From Moringa oleifera (Eukaryota > Streptophyta > Magnoliopsida > Brassicales > Moringaceae): a stretch of DNA of 64,000 nucleotides. Where the stretch lies: contig JAJFZO010000407.1 of NCBI GenBank assembly GCA_021397835.1, forward strand, positions 6,014,001-6,078,000. The letters are read 5' to 3'. Under the pieces are notes generated by a model. The model saw only the letters and a list, made by a program, of their open reading frames with translations. It made no database searches and was not told the origin of the DNA. The position numbers were made by a program, and so were the translations under genes. The first letter of the stretch is position 1. The number at the start of each line of letters is the position of its first letter. Positions 51,349-63,650 of the stretch are shown here, one piece after another.

Positions 51349-52635
51349 GGTCTGTCCTCACGTTGAATCAGATCGGCAACAGAAAGATGTCGAGATGAGA
51401 CCTCAAATGGCGGCGTACATAGCGGCAGACAGACACACAGAAGCACAGGGAGAGAGAGAGAGAGACGGGGGAGCGGGAATTATGGGCGCGATTTTGAAAG
51501 TGAGAAGAGGAGCGTGAGCCGTTTTTACGTAGATATTTTGAGCGTTGAGGCTTGGGGCGTGTTTGGCTACGCGTTTATGGGTATTCCCCGCTAGAATTCG
51601 GATAACATCTTTTAAGTTGCCACAAAATTTAGATGACTAATCATAAAGTTTTCTTATAGCAAATAAGTTTTTTATTAACAAAATTTTAGTTTTAGGCCAC
51701 ATTTTTTAGTACGAATAATTTTAAGTCACATATTTAAAAATGTAAAAATAATTTAAATTTGTAAATAGTGATAAATTATTATTTGTTGTTTAAATTAAAT
51801 AAGTGATAAATATCAATCAATTATATATGATGGCCTTTTAATTTGAAGCAAATATCAAATCAAAATTTAGACAAAATTTAAAAATAATTATTAAAATTAA
51901 TGAATATTTTATTTTAATGTGATTTTGATTGATTTTCTGCCAAACGGGTACGAATATAAGAAGAAATTTCAAGTTCAGGTCATGCATGATCTTCAAAGGG
52001 TCTAATCACAAGGATTGCAATATCTCATGCTTCTGCCAGGCCTCCTTAATTGATAATATTGAGGACAGTCCTATCAGTTTTCAGTCTGGTTGATTTCCTT
52101 TTCTTGGATTTATCTTTATGTTTTTCTGGGAGAATGATTGTGCCTTGCTGGTGGTCTTTCAACAGATTACATACAAAAAGAATTTTCCATTGGATGAGTG
52201 TAATGAAGGTTGGCTTCTACCAGTCATGTTCATATTCATGCAAGATCCTCATTCTTTGTGTGTATTAATATCAAAATGAAGATATCTGATTTTGGTTTTG
52301 CTTAGTCTTTAACCACTGGAAAATATATCTGATCAGTTAAGGTTCTCCTTTAAGAAACCCACATTCAGGAAATAATTTCAAGAAAGCAAAATAGGATTTG
52401 AGGAGAGTTAATTGGAGTGCAGATCCATAATCTGCCTGCAGCCTCTTGTTTTCCATGATTTAGGAGAAAAATGAGAATAAGTAAACATGATAAAGTAACT
52501 TCATAATTATGAAAACTTAAAAGAGTACCACAGTGGTTTCCATGCCTTTGCCAGCAGATCAAAGACACTCTTATTTAGTAGTACATATATACATACGATA
52601 GGAAACCCACTTCCCATGATAGACTCATGCAGCTC
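51349..52635. other. Junction between duplication units A and B
   Basis: 51349-51550 is the original promoter and leader side of chromomethylase A (GAGA-rich near 51450). 51550-51920 is AT-rich and present only here. From 51921 unit B starts with a copy of the IQD 3' flank, then the 3' flank of glucanase B. Confidence 0.65.
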
Positions 52636-53849
52636 TTAGTTAAAAGTCACTTGGTACTTAGGCTGCTTGTTTGGAAAGAAGAGGCCCCAGTGTTTTTCAA
52701 GTTCTGGTTCTTTCCTGTTCTCGTTAAACATGGCGAAGATGTAAGTTTCTATAGGCTTTCCAGGCCTCTTGGGAGTGCCCTGCTTGACATGTTTTATCAG
52801 ATTTGTGTTGTAAGTTCTTGCAGTGTCCACTTTCGTATTCACGCCACCACCTGAGGGCCATCCACTCTCTGATACAACAACGTCCAAAGAACCACCGCCA
52901 GCCTTCCCCAGGGCGGAGTAGACAGCATCCAACATGGCATCAAAGAGGTTATGGTATTGTAATGGAGGATCTTGAACAACAACTGATGGTCTGAAAAGAG
53001 CATAATCAAGCTTGATATCCCTGGTGTTATCCCTGTAACTGAAGTAAGGATACACATTAACAAGTAATGGAGCTTGGTTTTCCTTTAAGAAGCTGATGAT
53101 TGGACCCAAAAGTGGTTGATACTCAGGATTGACGACTCCCTTTGATGGCGGGCTGGAGTCTCTGACGAACGCCATGAAAGTAGCTGTGGAGACCTTGATT
53201 TGGTTGCCAAGGCCAGCACCAACAACGGCTTTGCGTATGTTCTTCATGGCTGGAACGAGAAACTGAGCAAATGAATGGGAAGGCTTTACTTCGTTGCCAA
53301 CGGCGATGTACCGGAACTGGACATTGTCATATTTTTTGACGTTTTTTTGGATCCATGCATCGGCGTTGGCTTGGCTGGACGCAACAGATTGCAGGTCACC
53401 GTTTGGAAGATCTAGCAAGAGCTCAATACCAGAGCCTCTAAGGGCTTCAAGAGCGTCTGCATCTGGAGCGTAGAGTCTCATTCTTCGAATGTTGTTCTGC
53501 TTGAAGAGGGCGACAACTTCAGCTGGTGGTGGTAAGCCATCACCCCGCCTTCCATAACAAACTCCTGTCTGCGCACCTGCATGAAACCCACCGAGTTCTT
53601 CAATATTTCAACTTTGAAACTTTCTACATCCAATCACACACGCACATAAACTACATTTACTTACAACTAGTAGGAATAAATTTCACTGTGCAAAACTCTC
53701 AACTATGACATACAGTATGACAAGTTTCTAGCTAGAGTTCAGAGAGTGAGGGAGAGACCTGTTACGTCTAGGCTAGCAATCAGTAGCCCAAAAAGGAGCA
53801 TTGCTGAAGCCATGAGATGGCAGGAGCCAACTAAACTTGATTGAGCCAT
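52636..53849 (-). CDS. Glucan endo-1,3-beta-glucosidase, PR-2/GH17, copy B (basic form)
   Basis: Exons on the minus strand: 53849-53759 and 53576-52636; 343 aa, same structure as copy A with both catalytic Glu residues (126 and 267) and the whole signal peptide kept. Against copy A I count 16 replacements and about 7 silent changes in exon 2. The changes are biased towards positive charge: V41R, two N to K, two Q to K, T to R, plus loss of Glu (E to G) and Asp (D to N). Net charge rises by about eight. PR-2 enzymes are known in acidic extracellular and basic, usually vacuolar, classes; whether this copy moved between such roles is open, since no C-terminal vacuolar extension is visible. TATA and CCAAT boxes are conserved, so it should be expressed. 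Confidence 0.95.
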
Positions 53850-53926
53850 GCAGGCAGGGAGAAAGCAAAATGAAGGATTTAAGGATACACTGCCAACTCT
53901 GATGCTAAAACAGCCATTGGAGCTGC

Positions 53927-53933
53927 CTTTTAT
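53927..53933 (-). promoter_or_regulatory. TATA box of glucanase B
   Basis: TATAAAA on the minus strand, same distance from the start codon as in copy A, with the CCAAT motif at about 53913. Confidence 0.75.
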
Positions 53934-56162
53934 AGGCAAGAAGGGCTTCACATTGCCAGTGCCATTCCATACACTTCAAGCAATGTGATCTACAATTATG
54001 CAATATACCCACTGGCAGATTCATGGTAGAAAAATTAATTGGAACTTAATTAGTTTCCTAGTTTGAAAAGTCCTAATTCTGTTCATGATCACATTACATT
54101 TCTTCCCAAAAACCATTAGTCTTCTCCATTCTATTTCTAAATTTTATAATCCTAATCCACCAAGTAAATCTTGTCTGCTGACTCAAAGGGCTAGCATATA
54201 CAAGTCCTTATCCAATCTATAACGCCAATTTTACGCTCTTTTTTTTTTTTTTTTTTACGAAAATCAAAGGGTAATAAGGTCATTTGGATGTGTAATTAAG
54301 GAAATGAACTTGTCCTTATCTAATTGCCAGAAACAAATTAGTATTAACTTTCGTTTTTCCTTCAAGTTAATTACACTTAGTTTTAGCTTAACTCGGTAAT
54401 TTATGAGTTGATCTCATAAATTAAACCCAAAGCTATGCTACACGGTTGAGAGATGACTGATATTACAGCAAAGACATTGATAAATTATGTGGAAATTAAA
54501 ATTGGTGGTGTCACAATGCTAATGACCCAAACCCTCAAACAAGTTACACTTGGGAGCTTAGCAGACTCAAGTAATATTGGACTCAGTCAGCTTGACATGA
54601 TGACATTCACAAATTATGTGTTGAGCTGATCACGAAAAGGACAAACGGAAAAGTAAAATATCTCCTTGCCCTAAATAAAATGCTAATATCAACTTAATTA
54701 GTACGTTATATATCCTCCGCTTATAATTAACTGGATTAGCAAGAAGCAAACCATATGGATAAACTAAAATATGTAGAAGCATAATCACTGGTTTATGGAA
54801 AGAATTGCTGCAGATACTAACTTTGAGGAACTAAGTGGAAGGTCTCTTGCACTCGCGACAAATGCAATCCTACAATAAGCCGAGGCACTAGTTAAAGGGA
54901 ATGGGGCTCTGAGCACGTCTCTTTTGGGTTCCCTTAATTGGCAGGCAGGAATGAGAGCCCCACAATTCTATGGCCAGCCAGTTCAATCACTCTCGAGGAC
55001 TATTCTGCAAGCAAGAAGTTTCCACAAAGACCTGCTTTCATCATTTAAGCCACGTTAATAGCTTGTCTTTTGGAGGTTGGTTTACTCAATGCCTTTGAAA
55101 AGTATTCTTAGGGTTCCTATTTTATGCCTCCTTCCTCTCTCTTTCTTACAATAGCAGGGCAGCCCCTCTTTGAATCTAGGCTTCACATTTGCTACGCAGC
55201 TTCCATGTATTGCAAAACCAGTTTTATGTAGAAAAGCGGAATATGTGGCGTTACGTATACCAACAAATATAAGAAAACGATTTTCTTGACAATACTCAAA
55301 CAAGATATTTCAAGGATGTTAGAGGTGTTTAATACTGTTTGTCACATACTACACAGGGAAAGTTGAACGTCTAAGTCGTCATGGTCTGGGTGGGGCTGAC
55401 AACCGAAGCTTTCACAGGGAGCTTCATATCTAAGTCATTGTGAATTGATGAGAACTAATTTTAGTTTTTGTCAAAATTTGATTGTTAAGTCTTCAGAACT
55501 TGATGAGTTTTGGGCCTCTTTGGTTGCTTGATTGTTTTTTTTCTTGTGTTCCATCACTGCAAAATCTTCCCAATCACCGACTCCAAACCGAGGGAGAGAT
55601 GGATGCTGATCGCATGTCTTCTAGTGTAAACACAGAAGGCTCAAAACATTTCAAAGATTCAATGAGCAATCACAATTTTCTTTGCAGCCTTTCAACTAAT
55701 TTCCCTTATTCGAGATCCTACGGGTACAACCAAAACTAGAAACAAAAAATGAAAAACAAAAACTATTATTTCTTGAGGTATTTATTTCGGGGCATGAATC
55801 ATCAAAGCTCATTCAAGCGCTCCAGCCTTATGACTTGCCCTGCGAAAACTAAAACCAGAAGGAGCCGATCAATAAACATACAGAGATGGTGTGTTTGATT
55901 TGGTAGAAGTAGAAAGCTAAAGAGAAACTTACATGCGTAAAATCCTTCTAGTCGTAACTTAGGATTTTAGTTTCATTGCAAGAATTATCCAGTTCAGCAT
56001 CATTTTCCCTGTCTGGCTGGAAAAAGCAGACAAGTTCTTCAGGAAAAAGTAGGATTGAATCAAAAGCAACAGAGAGCTTATCCTTCTGTATTTTAGATAA
56101 GAAGCTAATCATGTGGTGACCTGCACAAATTCAATCAACATCTTCAGATTTTCAGAAGAAAC
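53934..56162. other. Unit B spacer
   Basis: Counterpart of 42524-44679. It has an extra ~60-bp stretch near 54660-54720 that is absent from unit A. A longer T run lies at 54240-54256. The 43319 frame is interrupted here, so no gene is called. Confidence 0.6.
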
Positions 56163-59100
56163 TCATTCCGAGATATCTGGGAATCTTGCAGGCAGTCTGA
56201 ACAATGGCTCATTATCTGACAGGCCACGGTAAGTCATACCTAAAGAATATCCCAAACCTCGGGCAAAAGGGACTGCAACCGCATTACCCACTTGAATGTA
56301 CCTGAAACAAAGACCAAAGGACCAAGCAACAGAAACATGAACAAACTACAAGCAAACAAGTGCATTTCTGGGACATGATTGTTGCTTGTTTTCTTAACGG
56401 TAAATCAGAAATTTATATGAATTATACGAGTTCCTTTCTTTGATAGACCCACAAAATTTATAATAGTCAGGGAAACCTTGAAGTCTTGCATTTTCACGAA
56501 CCCATAAGACTCGATCTTGTTTAGGATGCATAATTGCCTGTAGAGCAAAATGCAACATCATTAGTTAATATCCGCACACGATATGGATACACCTCAGCAA
56601 TACGAACAACAAAGAGTCTCACCTGATCATGAGGTTCTGCTCTTGAGACAACCGTTGGCACAATCTCATCCCACCATAAACGTGCAAAAGGTCTATATAA
56701 TTTTTGAAACTAGACATTGTTAAAAGTGAAATCAAGTGCTGAATCAAATCAAAATGAATGAAAGGAAACACTTACTTTGATGATGTCCCATTAACAAAAC
56801 TCATAGCATAATCACTAACCTATTTAAATGCCTTATATTCAAAGATAAGATTGGACCCCAAAGAAATGCAGACCCATAAGTGCAGGCTCAAAAAAAGGGG
56901 AGATTATTATCAAAGGTTTCCCTAAATCCAAATAAACCCTCTTCACATTAGGATCCCACTGGACTTTATTATCCGGACGAACACGTACACCAGGTAAGTC
57001 TCAAAGAAAAACAAATAGGCTAATTAACAAATTAAACCAAGAAATGTTTTAAAATTTCAATTAAACTACAATTATTCTTGAGTATTCAGTGTAAGTACAA
57101 AAAAGAAAGTATCTTTTTTTCAGAAATCTGATAAATACATTGATAATCATCTGCATTTAATTTGAGTAGACGATGATCATAGAAAATTTTTTTGCCAAGT
57201 TTCGATAAAGAACGTGCCTAATAATTTCGCAAAACAATCAAACAAATTAGAGTTTAAAGTTTGCCTAACATCTTAATGAAACCTGCTTTAACTATTAAAA
57301 AATAGAACACAGTTTTTTCACATTAAGTAAGCAACACTACCTATTAGCTACATGCATAAACATAGATCCTTTATCAATAATATTTTTGAATTAATAAACA
57401 AAATCAATTGCCAAAGCAAATTGATGAAGTAAAATATCATTCCTAAAAGAATAAAAGACAAAACCACCATATGCATTATCAATTTTTAAACAGATAATAA
57501 AAACTGGAACAAGAAATTGAAAACAAAATTTACTTTAAGAACAACTATTAAAGACAATGACAACAAAAGAATTTATAAAATATAATTTAATTTGAGTAGA
57601 TGAATAAGACAACATGATTCCGTTAATAGTAAATTCATAAGATCGAGAGTTACTCATCATTTTTCCTTTACCTAATGAATCGTCCAAATGTTGTTCCAAA
57701 TTCTTTATCAGAAGGCATTTCATCTTGGTGTTCATCATTCTTAACCTAATTGTCACCAAATAACATTAAATAGAAAGAAAAGAGATAATAAATCCAACAT
57801 GCCTAGAACAATGATACTAACAACAATATTATAAAACTTACAACAGGCAGGTCAGATATTGCATCTTGGAGCAAAAGTTTCTTTTTTAATTGCATTGTGT
57901 GTCCTTCATCATAAGCAATAGTATTCATCTGTAACCATTATATAGTATGAATATCAAACATTTCCTAAAGTACACAAGACAATAGAAATAACCATGCCTC
58001 AAACTCTAGAGGAATGACACCTTTTACAACAACATCATGTGTTAGAAGCGGATATTGAGGTAGCTTTTGTAATAAGCAAAGATTCATTTTAGAGCAAGTT
58101 TAACCAATAATAGTAGACAAAGTAAAAGATTAATAATATCACCTAGTTAGGTTGGGTCCCTTACATAAAGAAACGCATTCGAAATTGAGGAAGTCCATAT
58201 GCTTCTGCCATCATTCCCGTTCGAGTTTGGTAATTCATTGTAAGAGTCGAGTGATGGCATAATGTCCAAGATATCCATTAGCAAACTTGAAGATATCAAC
58301 AATGTTCTCCATCAATATAAATTTTGGCTTAACAAATTCAACAATATCCATATAAACAAGAACTTGTGTGTTTTTCTCATCATTTAAAGGGCTATCTTTA
58401 TTTCTAAAACAATTGAAACCACTATGCCTTGACATGCAGGTCTGTCACAAATCACATCAACATCCCTCTAAACAATCAAAATAATAAAATACTCTTAAAA
58501 ACCCTATTATAAAAAAAAAACTAATAGTCACAAGTTGAAGAGGCAATAATTGAGACAAATATAACATTTATTCTAAACAAAAAGAAATTCAAGTAAAGTA
58601 AAAGTTGAGACTTAAAAATAGGTACCGACGAGGACAAGATCTTTGACTTATATCCCTGTCTAGCAAACTCCTCAACACGTTCTTGACCTTCACTGTTATG
58701 AAAATATCAATTGTAAATCACAACTTTAACTTGCATATATATACTTTTATGTTTTGTATGCATCAAGCATGCATGTATTCATATATGCATAAGTATTGAT
58801 TACTCATCTAAGCCCTTGAATCAGCTCCCAAGTATCTTCATCAGGCCCATAATTTTCCCAACGAACCTATAAATAAAAAATTTCAGAACAAAAAAAGAGT
58901 TATATGAAATCATAAAATTATCAAAAATAAAAAATAATCAACTTCCAATCTTAGATTTCAAGTACCTTGAAATGCAATCTACTTTTTCCTTTTTCTTTGA
59001 AATGTCCTTGTTTTCCTTTTTCTTTCTCTTTTAGATTACCATAGGAGATGGCAACTATTTTCTCAACTTCAAGTACCTAAAAGTCATTTTCACCATCATT

Positions 59101-62100
59101 CTCATCACTACCATGAGTTTCATTGCCTTCACCAATTTTTGTTTCAAAGAAATAAAAGCGTAATTGTGGTGGGCCATTATCTTTGATCAAATTAAAACTA
59201 ATGCATAATTTTTCCTAATCCTTTATCAACAAAAGAAAATCTTCAGCCGATTCATTCCATACTTGATTAACAAATTAAATAATTTTTCAAATCTTACTTG
59301 GATGCATAAAATATAAAAATGAATTTAAAAAAAACAAATAGTTTACCACTGTTTCTAGATGGTTTAGTTTAAAATTCTCACAAGCATATTTTTTTAAATC
59401 TACTGCCCACCTCTGAAAAACAGTATTAAAATCAACCATATCATCACCAAACCAACACATGAGCAAATAAATATAAATGACTACAGCTACTATTGTTGTA
59501 TGACTAAAAAACCTAGCATACCGTGATTAGATTCAACCCAGATAAGTTTGCACTAAGGCACAAACCAGTCGACATTACTCCAATGCCAAATTATAAATCT
59601 AATAGTGTAGCTTTTAATTTTGAATGCCTAGGAAAATTAGATTTCAAGCCAACTGCTAGATTTACATTATCAATGAAAATTGTTGATCATTTCTTATTCC
59701 TAACTAATTTATCTTTTACAAGTGAAAAAAATGATAAGAAACTAATAGAACATTCAAAGTTTCATACAGAATTATGTGGGGTATGCTTGATGAAAAATAA
59801 AAAAAAATGAAATTACTAACCCATTGGTATAGTAATAAATGTAGAATAGGGAAGCAAATACATCATGTCATAATAATAATCGCAACCTGGAATTGTAGCC
59901 TTTCTAGCTTCAAAATCCCCCTAAAAAGAAAATACCAATATTTATCAATTTTTTAAAGTAAGAAATCAAATAAGAAAGAAAAAAAAAAGATTAAAAACTT
60001 ATAAAATGCATTGTCATAGAATAATATTCAATTTCTCAACCAAAAAATCTAACGGATTGTCATCTTGAATTTTTGAAAAAAAAAATGTGTTTTTCATAGA
60101 GGAGTTGGCCAAGCTTTTGAATAACCTGAAAAAAGTAAGATAAAAATAAGATAATAACTAGATAGGAATTAGAGCGAGAATCAATTGAGATAATTCAAAA
60201 ATTTATCTAGTTTTACATAAACCTTAAATTTTATCTTACAGTATCTCGAGCTCTATAGAAACATTGGATAATGAAATACAATTCTCAGTTTATCATCTCA
60301 AACATTTTCACAAATTTAAAAATATAACAATCTTGTTCTTCTCTGGCCTACAAACAAATCATTAAGTAACAATCAAAACAAAATATGAGATATTCTTAAA
60401 ACCAGCTCCTAATGCACAACTATATAATAGATTTATAAATATTCATGTAAAACAATATCAAACCCCAAAGTTTTATTTCACGGTTGACAACCATTTCATT
60501 GGAAGAAACATGATAATTCAACATCTTAAAGCTTCCTTTTAAAGTCAAAATCATGCATAAAATTTTTTTTGAAAAGTAACTATAAGAGAAAATAAATAAA
60601 ATAAATCTAGTAAAGACAACATAAGGAACCATAAGTCCAACTGTTAAAAAATAAATAAATAAATAAAAAGAAGGTTTGCACTTTCAAAATCAACACATTT
60701 AAATTTAATTCTAATTGCGAATCCTGGACAATAAAGGTGCAAGTTAATCAAGCTTTTAAGATTAATAGCATAATTTTATTACTATAAATATATAATAAAA
60801 AAAAAACTTTACCTTTATAGATAAGAAACATTTATTTGCCAAAAAATATATAAAAAAAAGATAAAAACTAACCTGGACATGAGCATCATCATAAAGATCA
60901 TAAATGATATGGCCACCCACTTCCACAGATGTGTAATGGTGTTGAGCTTGAATAATGTCATTCCGGTTGAACCAAACAAACACATATGCCATCAAACACA
61001 AATAATAAAAATAATAAAACGTAACCATCTCTTTTTTTCTCACTCTCAAAAACAAGCCACAAGAAAACAAAATATGCATAAACTTGCTTTATACTTTTTG
61101 AGCCACTGCCTTGCTTCTGATTCTGAAAAATGAAAATCAATTCTTAGTTCATGATTCATACAAGCTTCTATTGCATAAAAGAGTTTGATTCTTTTTTAGT
61201 TTCTAATTTTAATTCTTACCATGAGCTAATCTCCTAAAAAAGTAGGGAGGCTTTCTATTTGATGGTTTGATCATGTAATTGAGGCTTATAAATTAGAGTT
61301 TTGAAACCAGTTGGAGGCAAATTAGAGTGTGCAGTAGTGAACGGTGAGGAAACAATTGATCGTGCAATCAAAAAGATTGGTTTGAGTAGTGCAAACAATG
61401 TCATGCAGCCAACTCCAACTAGTTTATGTTTGAAACTATTGTAGATCCTTAATGAAAAGTAAACAGAAAAAAAAGACATCAAAGAAAAATGAAAAAGTAT
61501 ACTTCAAATGCATATTTTTCCATGCTTTCATTTTTTTTTCTTTAATCGTTCCGAAACATCTAAATGAAATATTAAATAAAAAAAAAAACTCTATATTGTC
61601 CTTCTCTTCCCTAGATTTATCATTTTCCCTCTAATTTTCCTTTCTTTATAATTTTCTTGGGTCCAACATATAAGTAATGAATTGAAAGGATACCTTAGAA
61701 GGTTGTAAAATTTCCGAGATAATGCCCACTGTTTAAAATTTTTATTTCCCAAAAAGACCAAATTATAGAAAGAGCATGATTTAATCTATCCTTTTCTAGC
61801 ATTTCCTCACCAACAAATATAGGAGATGAACAAATGATTACAAAAACCATGTATTAATTGCTCCATCTATCTCCTGCTTATCGTAGCAAAAAATTAACTT
61901 AAAATAAAACAGTTATAGCTGTATATGTGCTTTAGATAATTAGCCATTAAGCTCACTCAAGCTTGGCATTTCTGACAGATAAGCAAGCTCTTTCGCGTTT
62001 AGTAGAAAACACGAATATACTTTTTTTAGTGTTAGAAGTCATCTCTAGCTTCATTCTGGTGATTCTGTGAAGTTAATCTAGACCTTAATTGTTGAAACCA

Positions 62101-62792
62101 TCGAAGCCAGTATCATTTATTTTTAAGCTCTTAAAATCTAAATAACTCGGCTAAACTGAAAATCATTAGCTTATCCGAAACAAATGAAACAAGTAGGTTA
62201 CTGAAAAGACGTACACCTATAAAGATTTCTTGTTGTTGCATCAAATCTACATTATTAGTCACCCATCAAATAAACATCGTCATCTCAACATAACTTCATA
62301 TACCATTAAGGCATTAACAATTCATCATGTTAATCTCAAAATCCTATCCAATCTCAAGATTTTATTTTTTTAAAAAAAAAAAGAACGAAGAAAGCATAAA
62401 ATACACAAAAATACCTTGCCCTGATACCTATGAGGCCAGCGGAGCTTAGCCTCCTCATCGGGAACCGGCTCACCGAAAATTCTGGCTTCCTTTTCCTCGT
62501 CATCATCCTTGGACCTCAACCTCCTCTTCTTGTCACGAACAGCATCTTCTTTATCTCCTTCGTCCTGCCGTAGCTCTTCTTTTACATCTTCGTCAACCAA
62601 ATGAACGGAATTCTCCTGATCGGCTCTGCTTTTCTTCTTCCTGCTTTCTTCCTCTTCTTTTCTCTTCAAGTCCCTCGTAGACTTGGCAGTAGAAGTCGTC
62701 TTCAGCTTTTCACTTCTGCTTGGCTTCTTCTCTGGAAAAGATGCAGCAGAAGCCGCATCCGGGGAAATGCTTTTTCGTTTCGTAAGCACCAT
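56163..62792 (-). pseudogene. CMT: Chromomethylase, dead copy B
   Basis: Same exon order as copy A. The N-terminus is in frame here (TKRKSISPDAASAAS, 62786-62415), but the native start and promoter are lost; an ATG arises at the edge of the (TA)n tract (62792-62790). BAH start near 60940 reads through (IIQAQHHYTSVEVGGHIIYD) with a normal donor. The 3' exons are better than in copy A: MNTIAYDEGHTMQL near 57920, GRFIR near 57675, SRAEPHDQ near 56630 and the full last exon (YIQVGNAVAVPFARGLGYSL) to a stop at 56163. Breaks: TGA in the BAH exon (60284), a shift in the QKLGQLL exon, stop in motif I (59591), TAG for Trp and for Glu in the chromodomain part, a donor changed to AT after the DTWELIQGL exon, and in motif IV a base deletion plus PPC changed to PAC. 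It cannot encode an active enzyme. Confidence 0.87.
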
Positions 62793-62812
62793 ATATATAT
62801 ATATATATATAT
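62791..62812. repeat. (TA)n microsatellite at the right end of unit B
   Basis: Eleven AT units stand exactly where homology to unit A stops. Confidence 0.95.
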
Positions 62813-63650
62813 GATTCCAACTTAACAAATTAACCACCAGAATCTTTCCTTAAGCACATGTTATTCCAACTTAGCCAATGAATTTTCTTGGGTCTATTGT
62901 GAATTGAGCATCCCTTGAAGTTTCTTGCATAAGGAGATAGGCTGTAGAAAAGAACTCATGCAATAGGTTAGAAGAGCCTGTGCCACAGTTTTGATCAATA
63001 TTTCTCTTTCGACTTTAAACAGAAGTTTGTTTTTTTCATGCATTTAGTCTTTTCCACAACCTCTCTTTGATAAAATGGAAAATGACCTTATTACTCTTAC
63101 CCACTAGTGAGGGTAAGTTCTAGATACCTACTAGTATCTAGATCTGTAAATACATCCAACTGGAAATCGAATTCCTCTCTATTGTATCAACATTGACCCT
63201 GGAAAAATACAAAGAATTTTCAAAGATTAATGCTTGTTTATACTTGCTAAGTATATTTTTCATTATCGTACTTTTTTCTATGCTTGCTCTAAAGTAGAAG
63301 AAGCTATGGAAACCAAGTGTATACAAGTCTTAACTATAAATGAAGGAGCTCATTCATGCTCCATAAATATTTGTATATATTTAAATTTTGATACTATATA
63401 TTGTTTATAAATATGGAAACAATCATAGCGTACAACATAATTAGTAACCCATTACCAACTCTTAACTAATAACTCTATCATAAAAGAATAACATTGGAAG
63501 AGCTCAAAGGTAGTGTGGTACTCTAATAGCTTAAATAATTGCATAGCAAATTATACTCGATATTGCATGGGATTAGCATTTGATAATATCTTCACAATTT
63601 TTTTTTATTTTATTAAAAAATAAAGATCATATAACACATTAGGTTTATGT
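62813..63650. other. Unassigned DNA right of unit B
   Basis: AT-rich, no gene found. It does not match the corresponding part of unit A. It fills the place where a third unit would carry its glucanase gene. Confidence 0.5.

Larger units (their letters stand above)
51921..62789. repeat. Segmental tandem duplication, unit B (~10.87 kb)
   Basis: Second direct copy of unit A. It begins with GATTTTGATTG (as 40497) and ends at TTTCGTTTCGTA in the first codons of the methyltransferase, where a (TA)n tract takes over. The left end carries a fragment of IQD 3' flank without the IQD gene, which shows that the IQD-side copy (unit A) is in the ancestral position. Confidence 0.93.
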
